From: Actinomycetes bacterium
GTDB lineage: Bacteria > Actinomycetota > Actinomycetes > Propionibacteriales > Propionibacteriaceae
Direction of reading: 5' to 3'
Length of the DNA: 64,000 nucleotides
Assembly (NCBI GenBank): GCA_023458095.1
Contig: JAEXAS010000009.1
Location: 1 to 64,000 of the forward strand
The position numbers and the translations under genes were made by a program. Shown here one piece after another: positions 27,574-35,919 of the stretch. The notes beneath the pieces are model-generated. The model ran no database searches. It saw nothing but the letters and a program-made list of their open reading frames with translations, and was not told the DNA's origin. How positions within the stretch are numbered: position 1 is the first letter of the stretch; the number at the start of each line of letters is the position of its first letter.

Positions 27574-29019
27574 TCACCGCCACGGACGCTTGTGTCGGAG
27601 CGGATCCAGATACTTGTTCAGATCCGCATCACTGAACGGCTCAGATCGTCGAACCTGGCTGAGTTCCTGGCCGCGAACCGTCATCGTCCACCATCGATAC
27701 CGCTGGCGCGCTACCGGTACGTCCACGGTGCCGCTCGGTGCGATGGTGGCAGTCACTTCGACAGTGCTTTCGGGATCGCCAGCCGCGTTGAGGAGTACCA
27801 GCAACACGTCATCGCCAGGGCCGCCGAAAGCGGCGTAGCTGACCGGCTCGGTCGGCGCCTCCTTTGGTGAGATTCGGCCATAGAGATGCGAGATCGAACT
27901 GATAGTGATCCAGCCTCCGAAGAGCAGAATTCCGGCTTCGAAAGCCAAGAGCACTGTGGGACCGATGTCGTTGGGTAACCGCACGACATCCCCGGTGTAG
28001 GTCGCCTCAATGGATTCGCCGATTCGGGGTTTGGCTTGGTGGTAGCTGGTCAGGAGGCGGCCATCAGGCAGCCGAAGAGTGGATTGGTTTATCAGCAAAG
28101 GAATAAACGGCCGCTCAGAGACCACCACAACCGTTCCCGTGGTGAGCGGTCGAGTTTGCCACTGCTGTTCCACATCAAGGTCATGGAGGGTTGTCGAACC
28201 GCCGAGGATGAGCATGAGTATGCCCGTCAGGAGAGCGCCGGATCCGATATGCGCCAGTCTTTTCAGCTGGCTGGGTTTGTAGCAGCGAACCCAGCCGTCA
28301 GTGGCCGCTCGCGATACAGCCTCGTACTGTCGTGGGGTTTCTGGTGCGGGGTCAGGATCACACAGGGGAGGTGCTTCTTCTTGGGGGAGAGTGACCGTCG
28401 GTAGGGGGGAACGTGCGGCGCGAATCCACTGGAGTGCAGTGACCACTGCGCTCACCACTGTCAGCGCAGTGGTCACGATCAGGCCCGTGTTGAGGCTGAG
28501 TCGGTAGTCGTCTTCAGGACGTCCGGTGGCCATCGCATAGATCAGCAGGACCGCAGTCAGCCACAGCATCGACCAAGGTGCGGCGGCGAAGACACGGCGA
28601 ATCCTGGTCAGGGGTGGCCCATCGAGGTGGGTCAATTGCAGGAGAATTTGACGGTTGTATCGGGCGAGGATCACCTGGCCGCCACCGGGAAGCGAGTAGT
28701 GCAGCTTTTGGAAAAGGTGATTTTGGTACGGCTCACCCAGGAAATCGGTGCTGATGGATGTCGATGGAATGTGTACCGGTGAAGCCTTGGCGCTGTCGGG
28801 AATCCAGGACAACCGCTGCGGTCCATCCTGAGTGAGGCAACCCGAGTGGGCCTGTTGGCCGGGAAGGCTGAGCTTGGCTCGCAGAAGGACTGGTCGGCCA
28901 TGCTTGGCTCGGTGTTCCTGCAGGGTGGCAATGACCGACAGACCTAGGATCGTGCCAAAGGTTATGCCGATGGAAAAAACGATGAGCATGGGGATGAAGA
29001 TGAACTCGTTGAGGTCCAT
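27574..29019 (-). CDS. Multi-span membrane protein, unknown function
   Basis: About 481 residues from the ATG at 29019 (MDLNEFIFIPM). The frame extends to 29163 but the extra part crosses the imuA promoter. Hydrophobic spans lie near residues 5-27, 150-170, 180-200, 265-285 and 365-385, with soluble segments between. A segment with TGTVVVVSERPFI, LRLPDGRLLTSYH and GESIEATYTGD resembles the DUF3592-like beta module seen in some membrane proteins, but this is weak. Its base composition is less GC-rich and its codon use less biased than its neighbours, suggesting acquisition or relaxed selection. Confidence 0.65.
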   Translation of the reverse strand: MDLNEFIFIPMLIVFSIGITFGTILGLSVIATLQEHRAKHGRPVLLRAKLSLPGQQAHSGCLTQDGPQRLSWIPDSAKASPVHIPSTSISTDFLGEPYQNHLFQKLHYSLPGGGQVILARYNRQILLQLTHLDGPPLTRIRRVFAAAPWSMLWLTAVLLIYAMATGRPEDDYRLSLNTGLIVTTALTVVSAVVTALQWIRAARSPLPTVTLPQEEAPPLCDPDPAPETPRQYEAVSRAATDGWVRCYKPSQLKRLAHIGSGALLTGILMLILGGSTTLHDLDVEQQWQTRPLTTGTVVVVSERPFIPLLINQSTLRLPDGRLLTSYHQAKPRIGESIEATYTGDVVRLPNDIGPTVLLAFEAGILLFGGWITISSISHLYGRISPKEAPTEPVSYAAFGGPGDDVLLVLLNAAGDPESTVEVTATIAPSGTVDVPVARQRYRWWTMTVRGQELSQVRRSEPFSDADLNKYLDPLRHKRPWR

Positions 29020-29134
29020 TGCTGCTTTCAAGGCCCGGATGTCGGTGGTGAAACGCGCTTGACTATCAGGGTAGGTGTTGTCGGGTTGGTGGCGTCGTAG
29101 CGACGGCACGGGGCGGGCCGGTGTCGGACACCTG

Positions 29135-29163
29135 TTGACGTATTCGAACATGTGTTCGATCAT
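29135..29163 (+). promoter_or_regulatory. LexA-controlled promoter of imuA-imuB-dnaE2
   Basis: TTGACG (29135-29140) and GATCAT (29158-29163) are separated by 17 bp. The spacer contains the perfect palindrome TCGAACATGTGTTCGA at 29144-29159, the actinobacterial LexA SOS box. LexA bound here would block polymerase directly. The predicted transcription start falls at about 29170, which is the first base of the best imuA start codon. Confidence 0.9.
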
Positions 29164-29169
29164 GGAGGG

Positions 29170-29829
29170 GTGGAGACCGCCGCCTTACTCGACCGCCTGC
29201 GTGCCCAGGTCGCCCAGGCCGAGGCCCGCGTGCGGCCACAACTGCTGGAGGTTCCCGCAGCCTTGGCGAAGGTGCTGCCCGAGCCGGGATTGAGGCCAGG
29301 AGCAACCTATTGCCTGGACGGCGCGGGGGCCTTGTTGCAGGCATTGCTGGCCGAACCTTCGATGGCGGGGCATTGGTGCGGCGTGGTGGGGGTTCCGACC
29401 TTCGCTGCTGAGGCGGCCGCGGCTGCCGGCGTCCGCTTGGAGCGGCTGGTGCTGGTGCCCGAACCAGGAGACCAATGGCTGGCGGTGGTCGGAGCACTGG
29501 CCGAGGTGATCGATGTGCTGGCGGTCCGGGTGCCGAGCCGGGTCCGGGAGTCCGATGCGGCGCGGTTGGGGGCTCGGCTGCGCGACCGGGGCGTGGTGTT
29601 GTTGGCGATCGGGGACTGGCCTCGGGCCGAGGCCCGGTTGCGAGTGACCGCGCCGCACTGGCGAGGGTTGGGGCAGGGTCACGGTCATCTGGTCAGTCGT
29701 CGGATTCGCGTCGAGGTGACCTCCCGCCGGAATCCGGCCGGACGTGGCGTCACCGTGGAATTGCCGGCCGCCGCCGGAGGTCTGGCCGATGTGCTCGTCG
29801 AATCGACCCGGCTGCGGGTGGCGGGCTGA
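29170..29829 (+). CDS. imuA: ImuA-type mutasome accessory protein
   Basis: A 219-residue protein with a RecA-like core but without a Walker A P-loop; the region reads LDGAGALLQAL. ImuA' works with ImuB and DnaE2 in damage-induced mutagenesis (Rv3395c-type in mycobacteria). I assign it mainly from position, length and the core block VLVPEPGDQWLAVVGAL. The GTG at 29170 fits the promoter and may be leaderless. The GTG at 29152 lies inside the LexA box upstream of the transcript start. Only 3 nt separate it from imuB. Confidence 0.85.
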   Translation: METAALLDRLRAQVAQAEARVRPQLLEVPAALAKVLPEPGLRPGATYCLDGAGALLQALLAEPSMAGHWCGVVGVPTFAAEAAAAAGVRLERLVLVPEPGDQWLAVVGALAEVIDVLAVRVPSRVRESDAARLGARLRDRGVVLLAIGDWPRAEARLRVTAPHWRGLGQGHGHLVSRRIRVEVTSRRNPAGRGVTVELPAAAGGLADVLVESTRLRVAG

Positions 29830-29832
29830 GTC

Positions 29833-31398
29833 ATGACGGTTCGATCCTTGCCCGAGGTGGGTCGCTCCCAGCATCGGGAGCGCTGTTTGGCGGTGTGGTT
29901 CCCGGATTGGCCGATCACCGCTTGGGCATTGGCCGAGGGCGAATCGGTCGAGCATCCGGTGGCCACCATCGCGGCCAATCAGGTGGTGGCCTGTTCCCCG
30001 GCGGCTCGGGCTGAGGGGGTTCGCTGGGGTCAGCGACGTCGGGAGGCGCAATCCCGGTGCCCGCAGTTACAGATTTTGGCCGTTGATGAGGCTCGCGATG
30101 CTCGCGAGTTCGAGGCGGTGATCCGCTGCCTGGAGCAGCTTTCGCCGGGGGTCCAAGTGGTCTCTCCCGGGCTGTGCCTGCTGCGCGCCGAGGGTCTGGC
30201 CAGCTATCTGGGTGATGAGGCCCAGGCTGCTGAGACCCTGCTGGAAGCCGTGATCGGAGACCTCGGCATCCCCACCGGACGCATCGGAGTGGCCGACACC
30301 GTCTTCGCGGCCGTCCAGGCCACTCGCAGCGGTGAGGCGGTGTGCATCGTTCCCCCCGGAACGACGTCCGCCTTCTTGGCGCCACTGCCGATCACTCGGC
30401 TCGGGGATGCGAAGCTGTCCGAACTGTTGCCGCGGCTGGGCGTGCGCACCCTGGGGGAGTTCGCCGCGTTGGAGTCCGCCGTGGTTCGCGACCGCTTCGG
30501 TCAGGCCGGTCAGCGGCTGCATGGCCTGGCTGGCGGGTCGGATCTGCGTTCGGTCCAAGGGCGAACCCCGCCACCGGAGTTGAGCCTGGAGATCGACTTC
30601 GAGCCGCCGCTGACCCTGATCGAGCAGGTGGCCTTCGCCTCCCGGGCGACCGTCGAACGCTTTGTGCGACAGTTGAGCGACGCCGGTTTGGTGGCCACCG
30701 AGGTGCGGGTGGAATTGGCCACCGAGAACGACGAGTTCTGCGCCAAGACCTGGGCCAGCCCCACCAGTTTCGAGGCCGCCGCACTGTCCGACCGAATCCG
30801 CTGGCAGGCCCAAGCCGCAGCCGGAACCGGCATCACCGCCGCCATTACCGGGGTACGGCTGGAGCCGGTGGCCGTCGATGATGCCGCCCATCATGAGCCG
30901 GGGCTGTTCGGGTTGGGGCCTGATGAGCGGGTGCATCATGCGATGTCGCGAGTGCAGTCGATGCTGGGTCCCGACCAGGTGCTGCGTCCACGGATCGCGG
31001 GGGGACGGTGGCTGGCCGAACGCCAAGAGCTGCTGCCCTGGGGGGACCGTCCGGTCGAATCGGCACCGGTGGATCGACCCTGGCCCGGGCAGGTGCCGGC
31101 CCCCCTGCCGGCGACCATCTTTCCCGAGCCGTTGCGAGCCCGACTGCTGGGTGCCGACGGCACTGCGGTGCGGCTTGATGAGCGCGGCCAACTCGCCACG
31201 GTGCCGGTGCGGCTGTGGGCGGAGGGCACCACCCGGGTGGTGATCGAGTGGGCCGGTCCCTGGCCGGTGGACGAGCGATTCTGGGATGCCGAGCGCTACC
31301 GCCAGGCCAGCCGGTTTCAGATGGTCGACGGCGACGGAATGGGCTGGTTGCTGTATACCGACTCGACCGGTTGGTGGGTGGAGGCCCGTTATGACTAG
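29833..31398 (+). CDS. imuB: ImuB, inactive Y-family polymerase of the mutasome
   Basis: A 521-residue Y-family (DinB-like) protein. The N-terminal RCLAVWFPDWP keeps one Asp. The second acidic motif, normally SxDE, reads SPGLCLLRA, so the polymerase active site is lost, as in other ImuB proteins. The helix-hairpin-helix region (about 190-240) has LPRLGVRTLGEFAAL. A motif QELLPWG (about residue 399) resembles the beta-clamp-binding QLPLW sequence. The C-terminal region is the standard ImuB tail for protein contacts. ImuB acts as the scaffold linking ImuA, DnaE2 and the clamp. Confidence 0.93.
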   Translation: MTVRSLPEVGRSQHRERCLAVWFPDWPITAWALAEGESVEHPVATIAANQVVACSPAARAEGVRWGQRRREAQSRCPQLQILAVDEARDAREFEAVIRCLEQLSPGVQVVSPGLCLLRAEGLASYLGDEAQAAETLLEAVIGDLGIPTGRIGVADTVFAAVQATRSGEAVCIVPPGTTSAFLAPLPITRLGDAKLSELLPRLGVRTLGEFAALESAVVRDRFGQAGQRLHGLAGGSDLRSVQGRTPPPELSLEIDFEPPLTLIEQVAFASRATVERFVRQLSDAGLVATEVRVELATENDEFCAKTWASPTSFEAAALSDRIRWQAQAAAGTGITAAITGVRLEPVAVDDAAHHEPGLFGLGPDERVHHAMSRVQSMLGPDQVLRPRIAGGRWLAERQELLPWGDRPVESAPVDRPWPGQVPAPLPATIFPEPLRARLLGADGTAVRLDERGQLATVPVRLWAEGTTRVVIEWAGPWPVDERFWDAERYRQASRFQMVDGDGMGWLLYTDSTGWWVEARYD

Positions 31399-31406
31399 GG
31401 GCGAGG

Positions 31407-34400
31407 ATGGGCTTCAATAACCCGCCGATCACCTGGCGCGACCTGGAGCGCACGCTGAGTGCGTCCACCAAGGCCGCGGCGGTGATCGAAACCCCCGCCT
31501 CGCGCAAGCGAGGGCCCTACCAGGCGCCGGCCGTGCAGCGTCCGGCCGATGCGGTGCCCTATGCCGAACTGCATGCCCATTCCTCTTTCTCCTTCCTCGA
31601 CGGAGCCTCCGGACCGGCGGAGTTGGCCGTCGAGGCCGAACGGCTCGGGTTGCAGGCCTTGGCGATCACCGACCACGACGGGCTGTACGGCATCGTCCGC
31701 TTCGCCGAAGCTGCCGAACATCTGGCGGTGCAGACCGTGTTCGGTGCTGAACTCAGCCTGGAATTGCCCGCACCGCAGGCAGGATGCCCCGATCCGGTCG
31801 GGTCGCATCTGCTGGTGCTGGCTGACGGGGAGGAGGGTTATCACCGCCTGGCTCAGGCGATCACCGAAGCCCAATTGGCTGGCGGCCAGAAAGGTCGTCC
31901 GGTCTATGACCTCGAAAGGCTCGCTGAACTGGGGGCTGGTCACTGGGCGATCCTGACCGGCTGTCGCAAAGGTGCGGTGCGTCAGGCCTTGGCCACCGAA
32001 GGACGCACCGGCGCCCGCCGGGAACTGGCAGATCTGATGCACCACTTCGGTGCCGATCAGGTTTTCGTCGAGCTCACCGATCATGGCTATCCCACCGACT
32101 CGGCCACCAATGATGCCCTGGCTGAGTTGGCGGCCGAGGTCGGCCTGCCCACTCTGGCTACTGGCAATGTGCATTACGCGACGCCGGCTCAGCATCGACT
32201 GGCCCAATCGGTGGCTGCGATCCGAGCCGGCTGCAGCCTGGACGCCTTGGACGGTTGGCTGCCGGCCACCGGCCGTGCCTTTCTGCATTCGGGGGCGGAG
32301 ATGACCGCCCGGTTCGCCCGCTATCCCGGGGCGGTGGCGCGTACCGTGCCGCTGGCCGAGCAACTGGCCTTTCCACTGCGTCGGGCCAAGCCGGCGCTGC
32401 CCAAGCAGGAGGTGCCTGCCGGGCACACGCCGATGAGCTGGTTGCGGCACCTGGTTTGGCAGGCAGTGCCGCAGCGCTACCCGAACCTGACTGAGCCTGA
32501 ACGCGCCCGCATCGAGCGGGAATTGTCGGTCATCGAGGCCAAGGATTTCCCTGGCTATTTCCTGATCGTGCACGACATCGTGGCTGAGGCTCGCCGCCGC
32601 GGCATCCTGTGTCAGGGGCGCGGCTCGGCGGCCAACTCGGCGGTCTGCTATCTGCTCAACATCACCGCAGTGGACTCGATCGCCTATGGGTTGCCATTCG
32701 AGCGATTCTTGTCCGCACTGCGCGATGAGGAACCCGATATCGATGTGGACTTCGACTCCGATCGGCGCGAGGAGATCATCCAGTGGGTCTTCAACCGCTA
32801 TGGACGCACCCGGGCCGCGCAGGTGTGCAATGTCATTCAATACCGGCCTCGCAACGCCATTCGCGACCTCAGTCGCGCCTTGGGCTACAGCCCTGGGCAG
32901 GCGGACGCCTATGCCCGCCAGGTGGAGCGGTGGGGGTCGATCGTGGCGGCCGAGGCCGGTGAACTGCCGCCGCTGTTGGTCGAGTTGGCCACTCAGTTGT
33001 TGAAGGCTCCCCGCCACCTGGGCATCCATTCCGGCGGCATGGTGCTGACTGAGCGTCCCGTCGGAGAGGTGGTGCCCATCGAATGCGCCCGCATGGAGGA
33101 TCGCACCGTGATCCAGTGGGACAAGGACGATGCTGCCTGGATGGGGTTGGTGAAGTTCGACCTGCTCGGCTTGGGGATTCTGGCCGCCCTGCAACACAGT
33201 TTCGATCTGATCGCGGCTGCTACCGGTGAACGGTGGGAGTTGGCCACGATCCCCAAAGAGGAACCAGGGGTCTACGACATGCTGTGTCGGGCCGATTCGA
33301 TCGGGGTCTTCCAGGTCGAATCCCGGGCCCAAATGGGACTGCTGCCGAGATTGCAGCCGCGGCGTTTCTACGACCTGGTGATTCAGATCGCCCTGATCCG
33401 TCCCGGACCGATCCAGGGCGGGGCGGTGCACCCCTTCGTGCGTCGCAAGCTGGGCCGCGAGCCGGTGACCTATGCCCACCCCAAGCTGGAACCGGTGCTG
33501 GCCCGCACCTTGGGCATTCCGGTATTCCAGGAGCAGTTGATGCAGATGGCGATGGCTGTGGGGGAGTGCAGCGGTGAGGACGCCGATCTGCTGCGTCGTG
33601 CGATGGGTTCCAAACGCGGCGTGGAACGCATTGAATCGTTGAAGGCCAAACTCTACGAAGGCATGGCCCGCAACGGACTAACCGGCGATGCCGCCGATCG
33701 GATCTATGCCCAGATCCAAGCTTTCGCCAGCTTCGGCTTTGCCGAGTCGCACTCGCTGAGCTTCGCCCTGCTGGTCTATGCCTCCTCCTGGCTGAAGCTC
33801 CACTACCCCGCAGCGTTTCTCTCCGGCCTGCTGCGCGCCCAACCCATGGGCTTCTACTCCCCAGCCACCCTGGTCACCGACGCCCGCCGCCACGGCGTCG
33901 ACGTCCGCCCCCCTGACCTCCACCGTTCCGCCGTAGACCCCACCCTGGAACCCCTCCGTCCGCCCACACCCCAAACGCTCCCAAAAAGCGCAGTTCCTCC
34001 CGAACCTTCGGGAGCGAATGCCTGTTTTGGGAGCGTTTGGACGGGGGCAGCTACCGGGCGGGACTCGTGTTTGGGTGCTCAGCCGGCAGTGGGTGAGTTT
34101 GATGCTGCGGCGGCTGATGACAGTGCGGCGCATCGGCGCGACGGGGGGTTTGCGGTTCGGTTGGGGCTGGCGGGCGTCCGGGGGATTGGGCGGGAGGTTG
34201 CTGGGCGGATCGTGGCTGAGCGAGAGCGGGGTGGGGAGTATGCGTCTTTGGCAGACCTGGTGCGGCGCACGGGGCTGGAAACCGAACATCTGGAGGCGCT
34301 GGCCACGGCTGATGCTTTCGGCTGCCTGGGGCTGAGTCGGCGTGAGGCGCTGTGGCGGGCCGGACGGGCCGCCCAGGACCGTCCGGACTCCCTTCCTGGC

Positions 34401-34853
34401 ACTTTGCCACAGATCCAGGCGCCCCTGTTCGGTGACCCTACTGCTGCCGAGGCGTTGGCTGAGGAACTGTGGGCCACCGGGGTGAGCACCGGCGATCACC
34501 CCATCGGTCAGTTGCGGGACGAACTCACGGCGCGGGGGGTGCTGCGCAGCGACGAACTGCGTCAGGCCGAGGCGGATTCTCGAGTACGAGTCGGTGGCCT
34601 GGTCACACACCGGCAGCGTCCCGCCACCGCCTCCGGAATCACCTTCCTGAGCCTGGAGGACGAAGCCGGCTTGATGAATGTGGTCTGCTCGATGGGGGTG
34701 TGGCAGCGCTATCGGCAGGTGGCTCGAAACTCTGCGGCGGTGATCGTGCGCGGACGGCTGGAACGCTCCATCGAGGGCGTCTCCAACGTCGTGGCCGACC
34801 AGATCGAGGCGTTGCCGATCCGGGTGCCGCATCGCAGTCGGGACTTCCATTGA
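31407..34853 (+). CDS. dnaE2: Error-prone DNA polymerase III alpha subunit DnaE2
   Basis: A 1148-residue C-family polymerase that performs SOS mutagenic translesion synthesis. The PHP domain (about 48-300) starts ELHAHSSFSFLDG. Catalytic acids are seen in EPDIDVDFDSD and VKFDLLGLGIL. The thumb, fingers and HhH segments are present, and a C-terminal OB fold (about 1030-1110) includes ITFLSLEDEAGLMNVV. It lies 8 nt downstream of imuB, in one SOS operon. Residues about 840-900 are an unconserved insertion encoded by a palindromic element. The flanks there are C-rich upstream and G-rich downstream, unlike the rest of the gene. It is slightly longer than the mycobacterial protein. Confidence 0.95.
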   Translation: MGFNNPPITWRDLERTLSASTKAAAVIETPASRKRGPYQAPAVQRPADAVPYAELHAHSSFSFLDGASGPAELAVEAERLGLQALAITDHDGLYGIVRFAEAAEHLAVQTVFGAELSLELPAPQAGCPDPVGSHLLVLADGEEGYHRLAQAITEAQLAGGQKGRPVYDLERLAELGAGHWAILTGCRKGAVRQALATEGRTGARRELADLMHHFGADQVFVELTDHGYPTDSATNDALAELAAEVGLPTLATGNVHYATPAQHRLAQSVAAIRAGCSLDALDGWLPATGRAFLHSGAEMTARFARYPGAVARTVPLAEQLAFPLRRAKPALPKQEVPAGHTPMSWLRHLVWQAVPQRYPNLTEPERARIERELSVIEAKDFPGYFLIVHDIVAEARRRGILCQGRGSAANSAVCYLLNITAVDSIAYGLPFERFLSALRDEEPDIDVDFDSDRREEIIQWVFNRYGRTRAAQVCNVIQYRPRNAIRDLSRALGYSPGQADAYARQVERWGSIVAAEAGELPPLLVELATQLLKAPRHLGIHSGGMVLTERPVGEVVPIECARMEDRTVIQWDKDDAAWMGLVKFDLLGLGILAALQHSFDLIAAATGERWELATIPKEEPGVYDMLCRADSIGVFQVESRAQMGLLPRLQPRRFYDLVIQIALIRPGPIQGGAVHPFVRRKLGREPVTYAHPKLEPVLARTLGIPVFQEQLMQMAMAVGECSGEDADLLRRAMGSKRGVERIESLKAKLYEGMARNGLTGDAADRIYAQIQAFASFGFAESHSLSFALLVYASSWLKLHYPAAFLSGLLRAQPMGFYSPATLVTDARRHGVDVRPPDLHRSAVDPTLEPLRPPTPQTLPKSAVPPEPSGANACFGSVWTGAATGRDSCLGAQPAVGEFDAAAADDSAAHRRDGGFAVRLGLAGVRGIGREVAGRIVAERERGGEYASLADLVRRTGLETEHLEALATADAFGCLGLSRREALWRAGRAAQDRPDSLPGTLPQIQAPLFGDPTAAEALAEELWATGVSTGDHPIGQLRDELTARGVLRSDELRQAEADSRVRVGGLVTHRQRPATASGITFLSLEDEAGLMNVVCSMGVWQRYRQVARNSAAVIVRGRLERSIEGVSNVVADQIEALPIRVPHRSRDFH
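33971..34040. repeat. 70-bp palindromic element inside dnaE2
   Basis: The outer arms CCAAACGCTCCCAAAA (33971-33986) and TTTTGGGAGCGTTTGG (34025-34040) are a perfect 16-bp inverted repeat. Inside is a second perfect stem, CTCCCGAA (33997-34004) / TTCGGGAG (34007-34014). The element is translated in frame (PQTLPKSAVPPEPSGANACF), adding a non-conserved loop to DnaE2. The nested design resembles a small mobile palindrome. No second copy was seen elsewhere in the window. Confidence 0.8.
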
Positions 34854-34879
34854 TCAGGGTTCTGCATCGTCGTTGACAA

Positions 34880-35887
34880 GTGAATCCCGACATTGAAAGA
34901 CTCCCCGCCACAGTCGCCGTATTGAGGAGAATCGTGGCCGATCCTGTGACGTCCTACCTGGCAAGCTGCCGAGACCTCGCCACCGTGAATCCTCCGCCCC
35001 GTACGGTGCTGAAGGCGACCAAGAGGGTCTTGAAAAGAGTCGCCGCTGACCCCGAAATCTTGGGTCAGCTTGCCGAAGCCTTGCCGACGGTTTCTCCTGC
35101 CGGAGCGGCCTGGATTGCCATCACTTTGGGCAGTCTGGTGGAGCGCGGCGTCGATCCGTCCCTGGCTGGACCGGCATTGTTGCGCTACTACGTCGCCGAG
35201 TTGCAGAACTTGCCCAGCCTTGACGGTGAGGAGGTCGTCGAACCGACCCCCGCCCAGGCGGTGCACCTGGCGGCCTTCGACTTCCTGAGCCAGGGTGTGG
35301 TGGCGCATCTGGCTCGGTTGCCCGAGCTGCGCCGCAGCTACGGTGCGGACCACGAGTTGGTGTCACGGCTGGAAGAGCTCTGCGACTACGGCGTCGGTGC
35401 TTTCTGGGTGCACAGCGCACTGGCCCGCTGGTCGGGGCCGCTGATTGTGCTCCATCCCGAATCTGCGACGGGATTTGTCCTTCAGGTGAGCAACGTCGGC
35501 ACCTGTTTCCACCTGTTTTCGCTGATCCAGCTGGCCGTCGGTACCAGCATCCCCGGCGGACGGACGGCCGCACCGGAGTTGGCCGAATGTGCCCGCGGCC
35601 TGAGATCGGCAGAGATCAGCGATGAGGCCTGGTGGCACTACGGACGCCCAGACGCGCCCACGCCGGACCTGATGACCAGCATCTGGGGCGAGGGCCAGAT
35701 CACCGAAATTCCCACGGTCGACTCCGTTCCGGTGATCCTGCTGTGGGCGCCGCTCATGCGCCGCAGCTGGGATGCCGGCTTCTTCTATCCGCACCTGGAC
35801 GCGCTCCCGGCCGATGTGGCGGTGGAGCGCCGGCTGGAGCCTGCTGAAGTCAACGACTGGCTGGCCAAGCTCAATCTGGCGGGCTAG
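34880..35887 (+). CDS. Hypothetical protein
   Basis: A 335-residue soluble protein with no signal peptide, membrane span or cofactor motif. It begins GTG at 34880. The GTG at 34934 has a better ribosome-binding site, GAGGAG at 34924-34929, and is a credible alternative (MADPVTSYLA). The sequence is helical and Leu/Ala-rich at first, then has a beta-type segment with VSNVGTCFHLFSLIQLAVG and EIPTVDSVPVILLW. I recognise no family. It follows dnaE2 by 26 nt but has no known SOS role. Confidence 0.7.
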   Translation: MNPDIERLPATVAVLRRIVADPVTSYLASCRDLATVNPPPRTVLKATKRVLKRVAADPEILGQLAEALPTVSPAGAAWIAITLGSLVERGVDPSLAGPALLRYYVAELQNLPSLDGEEVVEPTPAQAVHLAAFDFLSQGVVAHLARLPELRRSYGADHELVSRLEELCDYGVGAFWVHSALARWSGPLIVLHPESATGFVLQVSNVGTCFHLFSLIQLAVGTSIPGGRTAAPELAECARGLRSAEISDEAWWHYGRPDAPTPDLMTSIWGEGQITEIPTVDSVPVILLWAPLMRRSWDAGFFYPHLDALPADVAVERRLEPAEVNDWLAKLNLAG

Positions 35888-35919
35888 TTCTGCCCCTTGG
35901 GCACTCGCGGGGCGTGGAT

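Noticed and set aside
31395..34850. Long minus-strand frames across dnaE2
   Set aside because: They are antisense to DnaE2 and show no family similarity.
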